This document shows positions 7,496-15,473 of a stretch of DNA of 23,498 nt, piece after piece (position 1 is the stretch's first letter; every line of letters begins with the position of its first letter). The DNA is taken from positions 1-23,498 of the forward strand of contig JBEKBJ010000084.1 of assembly GCA_050015455.1 (NCBI GenBank), in the 5' to 3' direction. Below the pieces are notes generated by a model. That model did no database searches. It worked only from the letters and a program-made list of their open reading frames with translations, and was not told the origin of the DNA. Position numbers and translations under genes: made by a program. This DNA comes from JAGDMS01 sp050015455 (GTDB taxonomy: Bacteria > Desulfobacterota > Binatia > HRBIN30).

Positions 7496-8167
7496 TCAGA
7501 TGGGACCGCTTGCCTCTTCCTCTTCCGGTGTAGGCTGGTTTCGCTGCTTGGCTTCGTCCTCCCACTGCTGGTAGCCCTTGCGATCCCAGCAGGCGATGAC
7601 CGCGCCCAGCAACTCGGGTTCGGCGTTCGCGGCCTCTCGCCACATGAAGCGGATGGAGTAGATGCTGTTCTCATCTTTCCACCCATAGATTTCGTGCAGC
7701 CGCCCGGTCTTGTCGCGCTCGCGCAGGCCGCTCAGGCTGGGGCGTCCGTAGCGATCGATCAGCGTGTTCAGCGCGTCCCACATACTGGCCGGGGCCGGGC
7801 TCTCGTACGATACCGACACGACGCGGTCGTGCACCAGATAGAGCTGCAGGTTGTGGAACTCCTCGCTCGGCTGCTTTGTGCCGGTGCAGACTTGATAGCC
7901 GGCGCGGTTGGCGTGGCATATGAGCTTGCCGAGCTTGCCCTCGGCCTCCGTTGCGCTCATGCTGAGCGTGATGCCAGCCACGCTGCGCGGGAGAGCCTCA
8001 TGCTGTGCGCTTGTCGGCGTAGCGGCCGCCGAGGACTCGGTGACGTGGTTGGCGGCCGCCGGCTGCTGCGAGGGTGATTCGGAACTGTGGCAGCCACAGC
8101 ACCCCAGCAGGAGCAAGGTGCAAAGGGCCCCACGAGCACGATTCACGAACATGAACCACGATGTCAT
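7496..8167 (-). CDS. hypothetical lipoprotein
   Basis: With ATG 8167 the product is 223 residues. The first ~25 residues form a signal peptide with a lipobox-like LLLGC/CCGC, so it is probably a membrane-anchored lipoprotein. A Ser/Ala/Pro/Thr-rich linker follows. The globular part includes SVAGITLSMSATEAEGKLGKL, LVHDRVVSVSYESP and DALNTLIDRYGRPS, a pattern seen in small secreted proteins of unknown function, then an acidic EEEEA tail. A longer start at 8311 would run through asnS in another frame and is unlikely. The start overlaps the asnS stop as ATGA (8164-8167), so its translation is probably coupled to asnS. I do not recognise a functional family. Confidence 0.7.
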   Translation of the reverse strand: MTSWFMFVNRARGALCTLLLLGCCGCHSSESPSQQPAAANHVTESSAAATPTSAQHEALPRSVAGITLSMSATEAEGKLGKLICHANRAGYQVCTGTKQPSEEFHNLQLYLVHDRVVSVSYESPAPASMWDALNTLIDRYGRPSLSGLRERDKTGRLHEIYGWKDENSIYSIRFMWREAANAEPELLGAVIACWDRKGYQQWEDEAKQRNQPTPEEEEASGPI

Positions 8168-9456
8168 GGCCGCAGCCGCTCGAGCATGCGCGGGAAGGGG
8201 ATGGTCTCGCGCACGTGGTGTAGGCCGCATACCCAGGCGACCAGCCGCTCGATGCCCATGCCGAAGCCGGCGTGTGGGACCGAGCCGTAACGGCGCAGAT
8301 CGAGATACCATGCGAAGGCTTCCTGCGGCAGGTGGTGTGCTTCGATCTTGCGCTCCAGTCTCGCCAGGTCATCCTCGCGTTGGCCGCCGCCGATGATCTC
8401 GCCGTACCCTTCCGGCGCCAGCATGTCGACGCACAGCGCCAGGCGCGGGTCCTGTGGGTCGGCTTTCATGTAGAAGGCCTTGCATTCGACCGGATAGCGA
8501 TGGACCAACACCGGCCGGTCGAAGGCGTTGGAGATGGCGGTCTCCTCATCGCCACCGAAGTCCGCGCCCCACTCGATGGTGAACGCCTGGGCGCGCAACC
8601 GCTCGACGGCCTCGGTGTAAGTGATGCGTGGGAACGGCTTCTGCACGCGTTCCAGCAGCGCCATGTCACGCTCGATGTGCTCCAGTTCGCGGCGCCGCTC
8701 GCGCAGCGTGCGCTGCACGACGTAGGCGACGAAGTCCTCGGCCAGGTCCATGTCGCCGGCCAAATCCATAAACGCCACCTCGGGCTCGATCATCCAAAAC
8801 TCCGTCAGGTGGCGACGGGTCTTGGACTTCTCGGCGCGAAAGGTTGGGCCGAAGCAATACACTTTGCCGAAGGCGAACGCCCCGGCCTCGGCGTACAGCT
8901 GCCCGCTTTGCGTGAGGTACGCTTGCTCGCCGAAGTAGTCGGTGACGAACAGGGTCGTCGTGCCTTCACAGGCGGCCGGCGTGAAGATCGGCGCGTCGAT
9001 GAGCGTGAAGCCTTTGCCGTCGAAATAGTCGCGACACGATCGAATGATGGTGCTGCGCACGCGCAGGATCGCATGCTGCCGTGACGACCGCAGCCACAGG
9101 TGGCGGTGGTCCAACAAAAAAGCGACGCCGTGTCCCTTTGGCGTGATCGGGTACGGATCCGCCACTTGGATGAGCTGGAGATCTTTGACGCTCAGCTCGT
9201 ACCCGAGCGGCGCGCGGCTGTCGGCACGCACGGTACCGCGTATGATCAGCGACGATTCCTGCGTGATGTGATCCGCCAGCATGAACTGCTCCGGGGGCAC
9301 GTCCTTCTCGAAAACCACGCACTGCAGGACGCCGGTGCCGTCACGGATCTGCAGGAAATGCAGCTTGCCGCTCGAGCGTTTATTGTACAACCACCCCTGG
9401 AGGGTAATTTCCTCTCCTTCGTGCTGGGCGATGTCCTCTATGTACACCGACGTCAT
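8164..9456 (-). CDS. asnS: asparaginyl-tRNA synthetase
   Basis: 430-residue class IIb aminoacyl-tRNA synthetase. The N-terminal OB-fold anticodon domain (ITLQGWLYNKRSSGKLHFLQIRDG) is followed by class II motif 2 (CFGPTFRAEKSKTRRHLTEFWMIEPE) and motif 3 (HAGFGMGIERLVAW). IIGGGQRE and RETIPFPR are typical of AsnRS rather than AspRS. It charges tRNA-Asn in the cytoplasm. I chose ATG 9456, giving the normal MTSVYIEDI-type start. The upstream ATG at 9543 adds 29 unrelated residues. It is transcribed divergently from the SDR gene across 217 bp. Confidence 0.93.
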   Translation of the reverse strand: MTSVYIEDIAQHEGEEITLQGWLYNKRSSGKLHFLQIRDGTGVLQCVVFEKDVPPEQFMLADHITQESSLIIRGTVRADSRAPLGYELSVKDLQLIQVADPYPITPKGHGVAFLLDHRHLWLRSSRQHAILRVRSTIIRSCRDYFDGKGFTLIDAPIFTPAACEGTTTLFVTDYFGEQAYLTQSGQLYAEAGAFAFGKVYCFGPTFRAEKSKTRRHLTEFWMIEPEVAFMDLAGDMDLAEDFVAYVVQRTLRERRRELEHIERDMALLERVQKPFPRITYTEAVERLRAQAFTIEWGADFGGDEETAISNAFDRPVLVHRYPVECKAFYMKADPQDPRLALCVDMLAPEGYGEIIGGGQREDDLARLERKIEAHHLPQEAFAWYLDLRRYGSVPHAGFGMGIERLVAWVCGLHHVRETIPFPRMLERLRP

Positions 9457-9673
9457 GGCAAACCACCGCAGACGAACCGTAACAGCCCACGCCGAGATTA
9501 CACGAGTCGCGGGGGTGCGCCAACCGAGGCGGAAGGGGAGCACCGAGCCGCCGACAAGGGTGCCGCGACACGTTGCCCAGGGTACCTCCTAGGTCGCGAC
9601 AAACGATCTCTTCCGTGATAATGCGTGGCGGCGGTGAGCGAGCTTGCTGGCTTCTCACGGAAAGGAAATGGAT

Positions 9674-10585
9674 ATGATGTTGAAAGATAAGGTAGCGGTG
9701 GTGACCGGCGCCGGTGGCGGCATCGGGCGCGGCATCGCGCTGTTGCTCGGCAAAGAAGGCGCGAAGGTGGTTGTCAACGATATCGGCACCAGCGCCACGG
9801 GCGAGGGCCGGGACACCACGCCGGCAGACAAAGTGGTCGCCGAGATTGCGGCGGCGGGCGGCACCGCTGCGAGCAACTATGACTCGGTCGCCAGCCTCGC
9901 CGGGGGAGAGAAGATCATCGGCACCGCACTGGAGAAGTTCGGCCGCATTGACATCGTCGTCAACAACGCCGGCATCCTGCGCGACCGCATGCTCTTCAAC
10001 ATGAGCGAAGACGATTGGGACGCGGTGATAGCCGTGCACCTTAAAGGTACCTTCTCGTGCACGCGCGCGGCGATAACGCACATGCGTCAGCAGAAAAGCG
10101 GCCGCATCATCAACATAACGTCGACCTCGGGGTTGATCGGCAACTACGGCCAAGCGAACTATGCCGCGGCCAAGATGGGCATTGTCGGCCTAACCAAGGT
10201 TACCGCGCTCGACATGGCACGCTCCAACGTCACCGCCAACTGCATCGCGCCCTTCGCCTGGACACGCATGATCGGTTCCATCCCCACCGAAACCGAGGCC
10301 CAGAAGGCGCGGGTCGAGAAGATCAAGAAAATGGACCCGGGGATGATTGCGCCGCTGGTCGCTTTCCTGGCGAGTGATGCCGCGCAGGAAGTCAACGGAC
10401 AGATCTTCTTGGTGCGCGGCAAAGAAATCATGCTCTTCTCGCAGCCGCGGCCTATCCGCCAGATTGTGGACATGGAGGGCTGGACCGCCGAGAAGGTGGC
10501 TGCGGTTATACCGCAGGCGTTCAAGAACTCCTTCTACAAGCTCGATGTGAGCGCGGACGTCTTCCCATACGATCCGTTCGTCTGA
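9674..10585 (+). CDS. SDR-family 3-hydroxyacyl-CoA/ACP dehydrogenase-like protein
   Basis: 303-residue classical short-chain dehydrogenase. The NAD(P) motif TGAGGGIG lies at residues 11-18, NNAG in the middle, and the catalytic triad at S150, Y163 and K167. A ~55-residue C-terminal extension (VRGKEIMLFSQPRP...DVFPYDPFV) resembles SDRs linked to acyl-CoA (peroxisomal MFE2-like) hydroxyacyl dehydrogenases more than FabG. AAAGGAA (9661-9667) is a good ribosome binding site for ATG 9674 (or 9677); ATG 9668 would sit too close. Substrate is unknown. It lies alone between asnS and the CODH/ACS cluster and ends in a hairpin. Confidence 0.85.
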   Translation: MMLKDKVAVVTGAGGGIGRGIALLLGKEGAKVVVNDIGTSATGEGRDTTPADKVVAEIAAAGGTAASNYDSVASLAGGEKIIGTALEKFGRIDIVVNNAGILRDRMLFNMSEDDWDAVIAVHLKGTFSCTRAAITHMRQQKSGRIINITSTSGLIGNYGQANYAAAKMGIVGLTKVTALDMARSNVTANCIAPFAWTRMIGSIPTETEAQKARVEKIKKMDPGMIAPLVAFLASDAAQEVNGQIFLVRGKEIMLFSQPRPIRQIVDMEGWTAEKVAAVIPQAFKNSFYKLDVSADVFPYDPFV

Positions 10586-10603
10586 TCGGCTGGGCCTGAA
10601 GCA

Positions 10604-10627
10604 CGGGGCACTCCGTTGAGTGCCCCG
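10604..10627 (+). terminator. terminator-like hairpin after the SDR gene
   Basis: CGGGGCACT (10604-10612) pairs perfectly with AGTGCCCCG (10619-10627) across a 6-nt loop, 18 bp after the SDR stop. No T-tract follows, so it is either an intrinsic terminator of the U-poor type or a transcript-stabilising stem. Confidence 0.5.
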
Positions 10628-10680
10628 ATGCGCTGCGTCCGCCTCTGCCGACTAACGCCTCTGCTTACTCCTCCTCCCGC

Positions 10681-10809
10681 GTGAGCACACGGTCATGTTG
10701 GAAGTGTGCGTCAGTGGAGCTGAAACGGATTGAGCACGTCGGCACCGGAGCGTTCGACATCGGCTCGCGCCGTCGATTTCGATTGCACAGCCGAGTCGAC
10801 CGTGCTCAC
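10681..10809 (+). promoter_or_regulatory. candidate structured 5' leader of the CODH/ACS cluster
   Basis: GTGAGCAC (10681-10688) and GTGCTCAC (10802-10809) are perfect reverse complements and could close a ~130-nt domain. Just inside, TCGAC-a-TCGGCT (10754-10765) pairs with AGCCGA-GTCGA (10789-10799): 11 pairs with a single bulge. A competing stem GCACAC (10685-10690)/GTGTGC (10704-10709) overlaps the closing stem, so two alternative folds exist, as expected of a switch. It ends ~20-40 nt before the methionine synthase start. It matches no riboswitch consensus I know. GC-rich DNA can produce such stems by chance. Confidence 0.35.
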
Positions 10810-10846
10810 CTGAAACCCTCTTCCTCGAGGCGTGCCCACGGAGCTG

Positions 10847-11908
10847 ATGCGTACGATGCAACCCCATGCCTTCTCTGGCGTCCCCACCGTGGTTGGGAGC
10901 TTCCCGCACCTCGATGCCGAAGCGACGGTGGCGGCTATCCTGCGTCGCCTTCCCGACATGCCCGCCTGGCCGCAGCTGCCGGCGCGAGACTTCCGCGAGA
11001 GCATGTACGTGCAGTACTCGGAGGGGCTCCCGGGCGCGGTGATCGACGCCGAGCGCCAGCGCATTTTCTTCCGCATGGATGACGCGTTCACCGAACGGCT
11101 CGAAGGCTTCTACCAGGCGGTGGTCGAGGGCGACGTGGCGCGCTTCGCCATCAGCCGCGACCACGCGCTCGGCCTGCACCTGTTCCTCGACGCCGTGCCT
11201 CGCCTCGGCGAGCGCCGGCCCGCGTGGGTCAAAGGGCAGGTGACCGGACCGTTCAGCTTCGCCATGACCGTGACCGATGAGGGCAAGCGGGCCCTCGCCT
11301 ACACACCGGAGCTGTATGAGGTGGCGGTGCAGGGCATGACGATGAAGGCGCGGTGGATGGCGCGAGCCCTGCGCCAGGCCGCCGACGGCGTGCTCGTCGT
11401 TCTGGACGAGCCCTATCTCTGCTCCTTCGGTTCCGCCTTCGTCAACGTGTCGCGGGAGGATGTGATGGCCGCGCTCAACGGCGCCGCGGACGCAGTCCAC
11501 GCCGAGGGCGCACTGTGCGGCCTGCACTGCTGCGGCAACACCGATTGGTCGCTGGTGCTGCAGACCGACGTCGATGTCGTCAACTTCGACGCGCACGAGT
11601 ACTTCCAGGGGCTGTCGCTCTACCCCACCGATCTCAGCGCCTTCCTCGAGCGTGGAGGCGTGCTGAGCTGGGGCATCGTACCGGCCTCGGGTGCGGCCGC
11701 CGCGATCGGCGCGGCGGCGCTCCGGCGCGAGCTCGACACGCACATCGCCGATCTCGTGCGCAAGGGCCTGGACCGCGAGCGTCTCGTCCGCCAGTTGCTG
11801 CTTACGCCGTCGTGCGGCATGGGAACCCGCAGTGTCGCCCAGGCCGACCAGGTGCTTGACGTGCTCGCCGAACTCGCCGCTTCGTGGCGGCCCGAGGGGG
11901 CCGCATGA
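10847..11908 (+). CDS. core methionine synthase (MetE C-terminal-like, possible MesB type)
   Basis: 353-residue protein of the cobalamin-independent methionine synthase C-terminal fold, without the folate-binding N-terminal half. Zinc/homocysteine ligands are visible: His227-x-Cys229 in GLHCCGNTDW and Cys323 in TPSCGMGTR (cf. CGLKTR in MetE). VVLDEPYLC and the N-terminal VVGSFPH are also typical. Core methionine synthases of the MesB family occur in anaerobes with the Wood-Ljungdahl pathway and are proposed to take the methyl group from the corrinoid Fe-S protein. The gene is first in a run that ends with acsD-acsC, which fits that role. GTG 10832 and ATG 10856 are alternative starts; GGAG at 10840 supports 10847 or 10856. 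Its stop overlaps the next ATG. A UroD-like methyltransferase is the alternative. Confidence 0.75.
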   Translation: MRTMQPHAFSGVPTVVGSFPHLDAEATVAAILRRLPDMPAWPQLPARDFRESMYVQYSEGLPGAVIDAERQRIFFRMDDAFTERLEGFYQAVVEGDVARFAISRDHALGLHLFLDAVPRLGERRPAWVKGQVTGPFSFAMTVTDEGKRALAYTPELYEVAVQGMTMKARWMARALRQAADGVLVVLDEPYLCSFGSAFVNVSREDVMAALNGAADAVHAEGALCGLHCCGNTDWSLVLQTDVDVVNFDAHEYFQGLSLYPTDLSAFLERGGVLSWGIVPASGAAAAIGAAALRRELDTHIADLVRKGLDRERLVRQLLLTPSCGMGTRSVAQADQVLDVLAELAASWRPEGAA

Positions 11909-12657
11909 TCGTCGCGGTCGTCGGCAAAGGCGGTGTGGGCAAGACCACGGTCGCCGCGCTGCTGCTCAGGCGCCTGCTCGAGTCGGTCGAGATCCCGGTT
12001 CTCGCCATCGACGCCGACCCGTCGAGCTGCCTGGGCACAGCGCTGGGGATCCGGGTCGAACGCACGTTGGCCCAAGAGCGTGAGGCGCTGCGCGACGGTG
12101 CCGGGCGGCCGGCGTCGATGTCCCAGGCCGAGTGGCTGGGGTTGAAAACCGAGGAGGTTCTCGTCGAACGCACCGGATTTGACCTGCTCACCATGGGCCG
12201 GCCCGAGGGCCCGGGCTGCTATTGCTTCGTCAACAATGTCATCCGCGGTAACCTCGACCGCCTCGGCCGCGCCTACCGCCACGTACTTCTCGACTGTGAA
12301 GCCGGCCTCGAGCACCTATCGCGTCGCACCGCCGGGCGTCCGGACATGCTCGTGTGTGTCGTGAGCCGCGCACGGATGTCGGCCGAGACCATCCAGCGAT
12401 CGCTCGGCCTCTGCATCGAGCTGCACGGCGCACTGCCGCAGCGCGTCGACCTCATTCTCAACGGGTTCGAGCCGGAAGAGCCGTGGGCGGTGGAGCTGGC
12501 GCAGCTCGCGGCGGGGAACCTCGCCACCTTCGGCCGCGTGCTCGCCATCCCGTCTGATCCGCACGTCGCGGAGCAGGAGCGCGCGAGCCGGTCGCTGCTC
12601 GATCTCGACGCCGCAACGCCGGCGGTCCGCGCGCTCGCCGCCTGGGAGGCTGCATGA
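11905..12657 (+). CDS. CooC/AcsF-type nickel-insertion ATPase (copy 1)
   Basis: 250-residue MinD/ParA-like P-loop ATPase. GKGGVGKTT (residues 7-15) is the deviant Walker A motif, DADPSSCLG follows, and LLDCEAGLEHLSR is the Walker B region. GPGCYCFVNN holds a Cys-x-Cys (C105, C107), the metal-binding motif by which CooC dimers bind Ni(II) for CO dehydrogenase, or AcsF for acetyl-CoA synthase. It starts by ATGA overlap with the methionine synthase and overlaps the next gene by 4 bp. The PGCYC form resembles AcsF/CooC proteins near acsB, but assigning it to the A-cluster rather than the C-cluster is inference. Confidence 0.85.
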   Translation: MIVAVVGKGGVGKTTVAALLLRRLLESVEIPVLAIDADPSSCLGTALGIRVERTLAQEREALRDGAGRPASMSQAEWLGLKTEEVLVERTGFDLLTMGRPEGPGCYCFVNNVIRGNLDRLGRAYRHVLLDCEAGLEHLSRRTAGRPDMLVCVVSRARMSAETIQRSLGLCIELHGALPQRVDLILNGFEPEEPWAVELAQLAAGNLATFGRVLAIPSDPHVAEQERASRSLLDLDAATPAVRALAAWEAA

Positions 12658-13418
12658 AGGTGGCGGTCACGGGCAAGGGCGGCGTGGGCAAGACCACGGT
12701 CGCAGCCTCGCTGGCGCGCGCCCTGCGCGACTTCGGCCACGAGGTGGTGGCGGTGGACGCCGACCCGGACGCGAACCTGGCCGGCACCCTCGGTTACCGC
12801 GGCCCGGACATCACGCCGCTGGTCAAGCTCAAGGCGCTCATTCAGGAACGGGTCGGCGGTGGTGACGGCTGGGGCGGCTTCCTGCGCATGAACCCGCGCG
12901 TCGATGACATCCCGCAGGAGTTCGGTATCGTCATCGACGGCATCCGCGTGCTCGTCATGGGCACCATCGACTGCGGGCGCCGCGGCTGCGCCTGCCCGGA
13001 GAACGTGCTCCTGCGCGAAGTACTGAACCATCTGATCCTCGGCGCCCAACAGGACGTCATCGTCGACATGGAAGCCGGCGTCGAGCACCTGGGCCGCGGT
13101 ACCGCCGAGGGCGTAGACCTGATGTTGGTGGTGGTCGAGCCGGGTTGGGCCAGCCTACAGACCGCGGGGCGCGTGGCTGCCTTGGCGGCGGACCTCGGCA
13201 TCAAACGCATCGGTGCCGTGGCCAACCGGGTTGCCTCCGAAGCCGACCTGGCGTTCGTGCGCACACACCTGTCGAGCCCGCCGCTCCTTGGCATGCTGCC
13301 GGCGGATCCGGAGCTGGAGCGCGAGGCACGCGAGGGCAGCTACACGAAAGACCGACCCTTCCATCGCGAGATGGCTCGCATTGCTGCTATGCTGAGTGTT
13401 CCTGTTCGGGACCATTAG
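12654..13418 (+). CDS. cooC: CooC-type CO dehydrogenase maturation ATPase (copy 2)
   Basis: 254-residue paralogue of the preceding gene with the same GKGGVGKTT Walker A (7-15), DADPDANLAGTLG switch region and VDMEAGVEHLGRGT Walker B. Its metal motif is GCACPEN (C112, C114) with an additional Cys at 107 (TIDCGRRGCAC), close to characterised CooC. It probably loads nickel into the CooS C-cluster, using ATP hydrolysis. Translation is coupled to copy 1 by ATGA (12654-12657), and cooS begins 23 bp downstream. Two unlike CooC-type proteins in tandem suggest one for each nickel enzyme, CooS and AcsB. Confidence 0.88.
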   Translation: MKVAVTGKGGVGKTTVAASLARALRDFGHEVVAVDADPDANLAGTLGYRGPDITPLVKLKALIQERVGGGDGWGGFLRMNPRVDDIPQEFGIVIDGIRVLVMGTIDCGRRGCACPENVLLREVLNHLILGAQQDVIVDMEAGVEHLGRGTAEGVDLMLVVVEPGWASLQTAGRVAALAADLGIKRIGAVANRVASEADLAFVRTHLSSPPLLGMLPADPELEREAREGSYTKDRPFHREMARIAAMLSVPVRDH

Positions 13419-13441
13419 CAAGTGTGTGAGACGAGAAGCCT

Positions 13442-15472
13442 ATGAGTGAAAACGACCGCACCGTCGACCCCGCAGCACAGGAAGTGCTCCGCAGTGCTGG
13501 CGCGCGGGGTGTGGCCACCGCCTGGGATCGCTATGACCGCCTGCAGCCCTTGTGCGGCTTCGGCGATCTCGGTCTCTGCTGCCACGTCTGCTACATGGGA
13601 CCGTGCCGCATCGATCCCTTCGGCGACGGGGCGCAGCTCGGCGCCTGCGGCGCTGACGCGCACCTCATCGTCGCGCGCAACCTGGCGCGCGCGGTGGCGG
13701 CCGGCGCCGCCGCCCACACAGACCACGGCCGCGAGGTGGTTCAGGTCCTGATGCACGCGGCGAAGTCCGGGGCCGCATCCGGCTACTCCATCGCCAACGA
13801 AGAGCGGCTCCGGGCGGTGGCGGCGGAGTGGAAGGTCGAGGTGGACGGGCGGCCGCTGCGGGAGGTGGCGCTGGAGGTGGCGCATGCCATGGCGGCGCAG
13901 TTCGGCGCGCAGGAGGGGCCGCTGGTACCTGCTCTGCGCGCGCCCGAGGTCCAGCGCGCTCGCTGGGCGAAGCTCGGTGTCATGCCGCGCGGCATCGACC
14001 GCGAGGTCGTCGAGCTCATGCACCGGACCCACCACGGCGTGGAGGCGGACCCTATCGCTTTGCTGCGCGCCGCCATGCGCGCCGCCCTCAGCGACGGCTG
14101 GGGTGGCTCGATGATCGCCACCGACGTGCAGGACATACTTTTCGGCGGTCCGCAGGCGATCCGTTCGCGAGCCAACCTCGGCGTGCTCGAGGAGCAGCAG
14201 GTCAACATCCTGTGTCACGGCCACGAGCCGGTCCTTTCCGAAATGATCGTCGCCGCGAGCCGCGACGAGGATCTGCGGGCGCTGGCGCGCGCTGCCGGCG
14301 CGACCGGTATCAACGTCGCCGGCATCTGCTGTACCGCCAACGAGATCCTCATGCGCCAAGGCATGCCGGTGGCGGGCAACTACCTGCACCAGGAGCTGGC
14401 GCTTCTGACCGGCGCCGTCGACGTCATGGTCGTCGACGTGCAATGCGTGATGCCGTCGCTGCCGCAGGTGGCGTCCTGCCACCACACGAAAATCGTCACC
14501 ACCTCGCCCAAGGCCGACATCCCGGGAGCGGAGCGGATCGAGTTTGATCCGCCACGGGCCCGCGAGGTCGCGCGCGCCATCGTGCGGCGTGCCATCGAAG
14601 CTTTCGGTCACCGCGACCCAGCACGGGTCAACGTGCCGCGGGAACGCACCGACCTGGTTGCCGGCTTCACTAACGAGAACCTGCCGCGCTACCTCGGCGG
14701 CCGGCTGCGCTCGGGCTATCGGCCGCTCAACGATGCCGTCGCTGCGGGCCGCGTGCGTGGCGTCGTCGGCGTGGTGGGCTGCAACACCGTACGTTACGCG
14801 CAGGACCGGCACCACCTTGCGCTCGTGCGCGCTTTGCTCCAACGCGACGTGCTCGTCGTGCAGACGGGCTGCAGCGCCATCGCTTCGGCCAAAGCCGGGC
14901 TGCTCCGTTCCGAGGCGGCGCTCGAGCACGCCGGGCCCGGTCTGCGCGAGGTGTGCGAAGCTGTGGGCATCCCACCAGTGCTGCACCTCGGGAGCTGCGT
15001 CGACAACTCACGCATCCTCAACGTGTGCGTCGCGCTCTGCGCTGAGGGTGGCATCGGCCAGGATCTTTCCGAGCTGCCCATCGCCGCGGCCGCACCCGAG
15101 GCGATGAGCGAGAAGGCAATAACCATAGGCCTGTACGCTGTGGCTTCGGGCATATTCACCGCGTTCATGCCCCCGCCGCATCTCGCCGGCAGCCGCGTCG
15201 TGCGCCAGTACCTCGAGGAGGAGGTCGAGCGCGACACCGGCGGCAGATTCCTGTTCACCGACGACGTAGAGCACGCGACTCGAGCCATCGTTGAGGTACT
15301 CGACCGCAAGCGCGTGGCGCTCAAACTGGCGCCCATGATGCACGGCGAGGGTGCTGTGCCTAGAGTGGTGGCGCCGCGAACCTTCGAGATTTACGACGCG
15401 CCCAAGGGGGTCGTGGCGCTGGGGTGCGGCAAGGCGCAAGAGCGCAGCCAGTCGCGGCCGCCGACGGAGTAA
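13442..15472 (+). CDS. cooS: anaerobic carbon-monoxide dehydrogenase catalytic subunit (CooS/AcsA)
   Basis: 676-residue Ni-Fe CO dehydrogenase, interconverting CO2 and CO; CO is delivered to acetyl-CoA synthase. D/B-cluster cysteines are all present: C38, C46, C47, C50, C55, C69, with the family's spacing. C-cluster ligands are visible in CHGHEP (His ~261), AGICCTANEI, DVQCVMPS, VGCNTVRY, QTGCSAIASAKAG and LGSCVDN. The acid-base residues His (AAHTDHG) and Lys (MSEKAITIG) are also there. The enzyme should be active. The C-terminal ~45 residues (from MHGEGAV to the end) include a 96-bp segment repeated downstream of acsC and look like an extension to the family. ATG 13442 follows GAGACGAGAAG. 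The stop lies 1 bp before the next gene. Confidence 0.95.
   Translation: MSENDRTVDPAAQEVLRSAGARGVATAWDRYDRLQPLCGFGDLGLCCHVCYMGPCRIDPFGDGAQLGACGADAHLIVARNLARAVAAGAAAHTDHGREVVQVLMHAAKSGAASGYSIANEERLRAVAAEWKVEVDGRPLREVALEVAHAMAAQFGAQEGPLVPALRAPEVQRARWAKLGVMPRGIDREVVELMHRTHHGVEADPIALLRAAMRAALSDGWGGSMIATDVQDILFGGPQAIRSRANLGVLEEQQVNILCHGHEPVLSEMIVAASRDEDLRALARAAGATGINVAGICCTANEILMRQGMPVAGNYLHQELALLTGAVDVMVVDVQCVMPSLPQVASCHHTKIVTTSPKADIPGAERIEFDPPRAREVARAIVRRAIEAFGHRDPARVNVPRERTDLVAGFTNENLPRYLGGRLRSGYRPLNDAVAAGRVRGVVGVVGCNTVRYAQDRHHLALVRALLQRDVLVVQTGCSAIASAKAGLLRSEAALEHAGPGLREVCEAVGIPPVLHLGSCVDNSRILNVCVALCAEGGIGQDLSELPIAAAAPEAMSEKAITIGLYAVASGIFTAFMPPPHLAGSRVVRQYLEEEVERDTGGRFLFTDDVEHATRAIVEVLDRKRVALKLAPMMHGEGAVPRVVAPRTFEIYDAPKGVVALGCGKAQERSQSRPPTE
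15338..15433 (+). repeat. 96-bp repeat, copy A (cooS 3' end)
   Basis: This segment matches 21821-21916 at 84 of 96 positions with no gaps; similarity begins exactly at ATGCACGGCG and ends at GGCAAG. Here it is in frame and encodes the last part of CooS (MHGEGAV...PRTFEIYD...VVALGCGK). Confidence 0.9.
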
Positions 15473-15473
15473 C

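Noticed and set aside
9556..9567. T-box-like AAGGGTGCCGCG near asnS
   Set aside because: It is on the plus strand, opposite to asnS, and lacks the GG-ACC core spacing of the T-box antiterminator. No specifier-loop structure is evident on the minus strand.
10681..10846. Known cobalamin, SAM or SAH riboswitch before the CODH cluster
   Set aside because: I could not find the conserved B12-box, the SAM-I core or the SAH consensus. Only an unclassified fold is supported.
10652..11743. 363-codon open frame antisense to the core methionine synthase
   Set aside because: His/Arg/Gly-rich composition typical of antisense frames in GC-rich genes; the plus-strand frame has clear zinc-ligand motifs.
13415..14986. 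523-codon open frame antisense to cooS
   Set aside because: The overlapping plus-strand frame holds all CODH metal ligands. The antisense protein has no recognisable motif.
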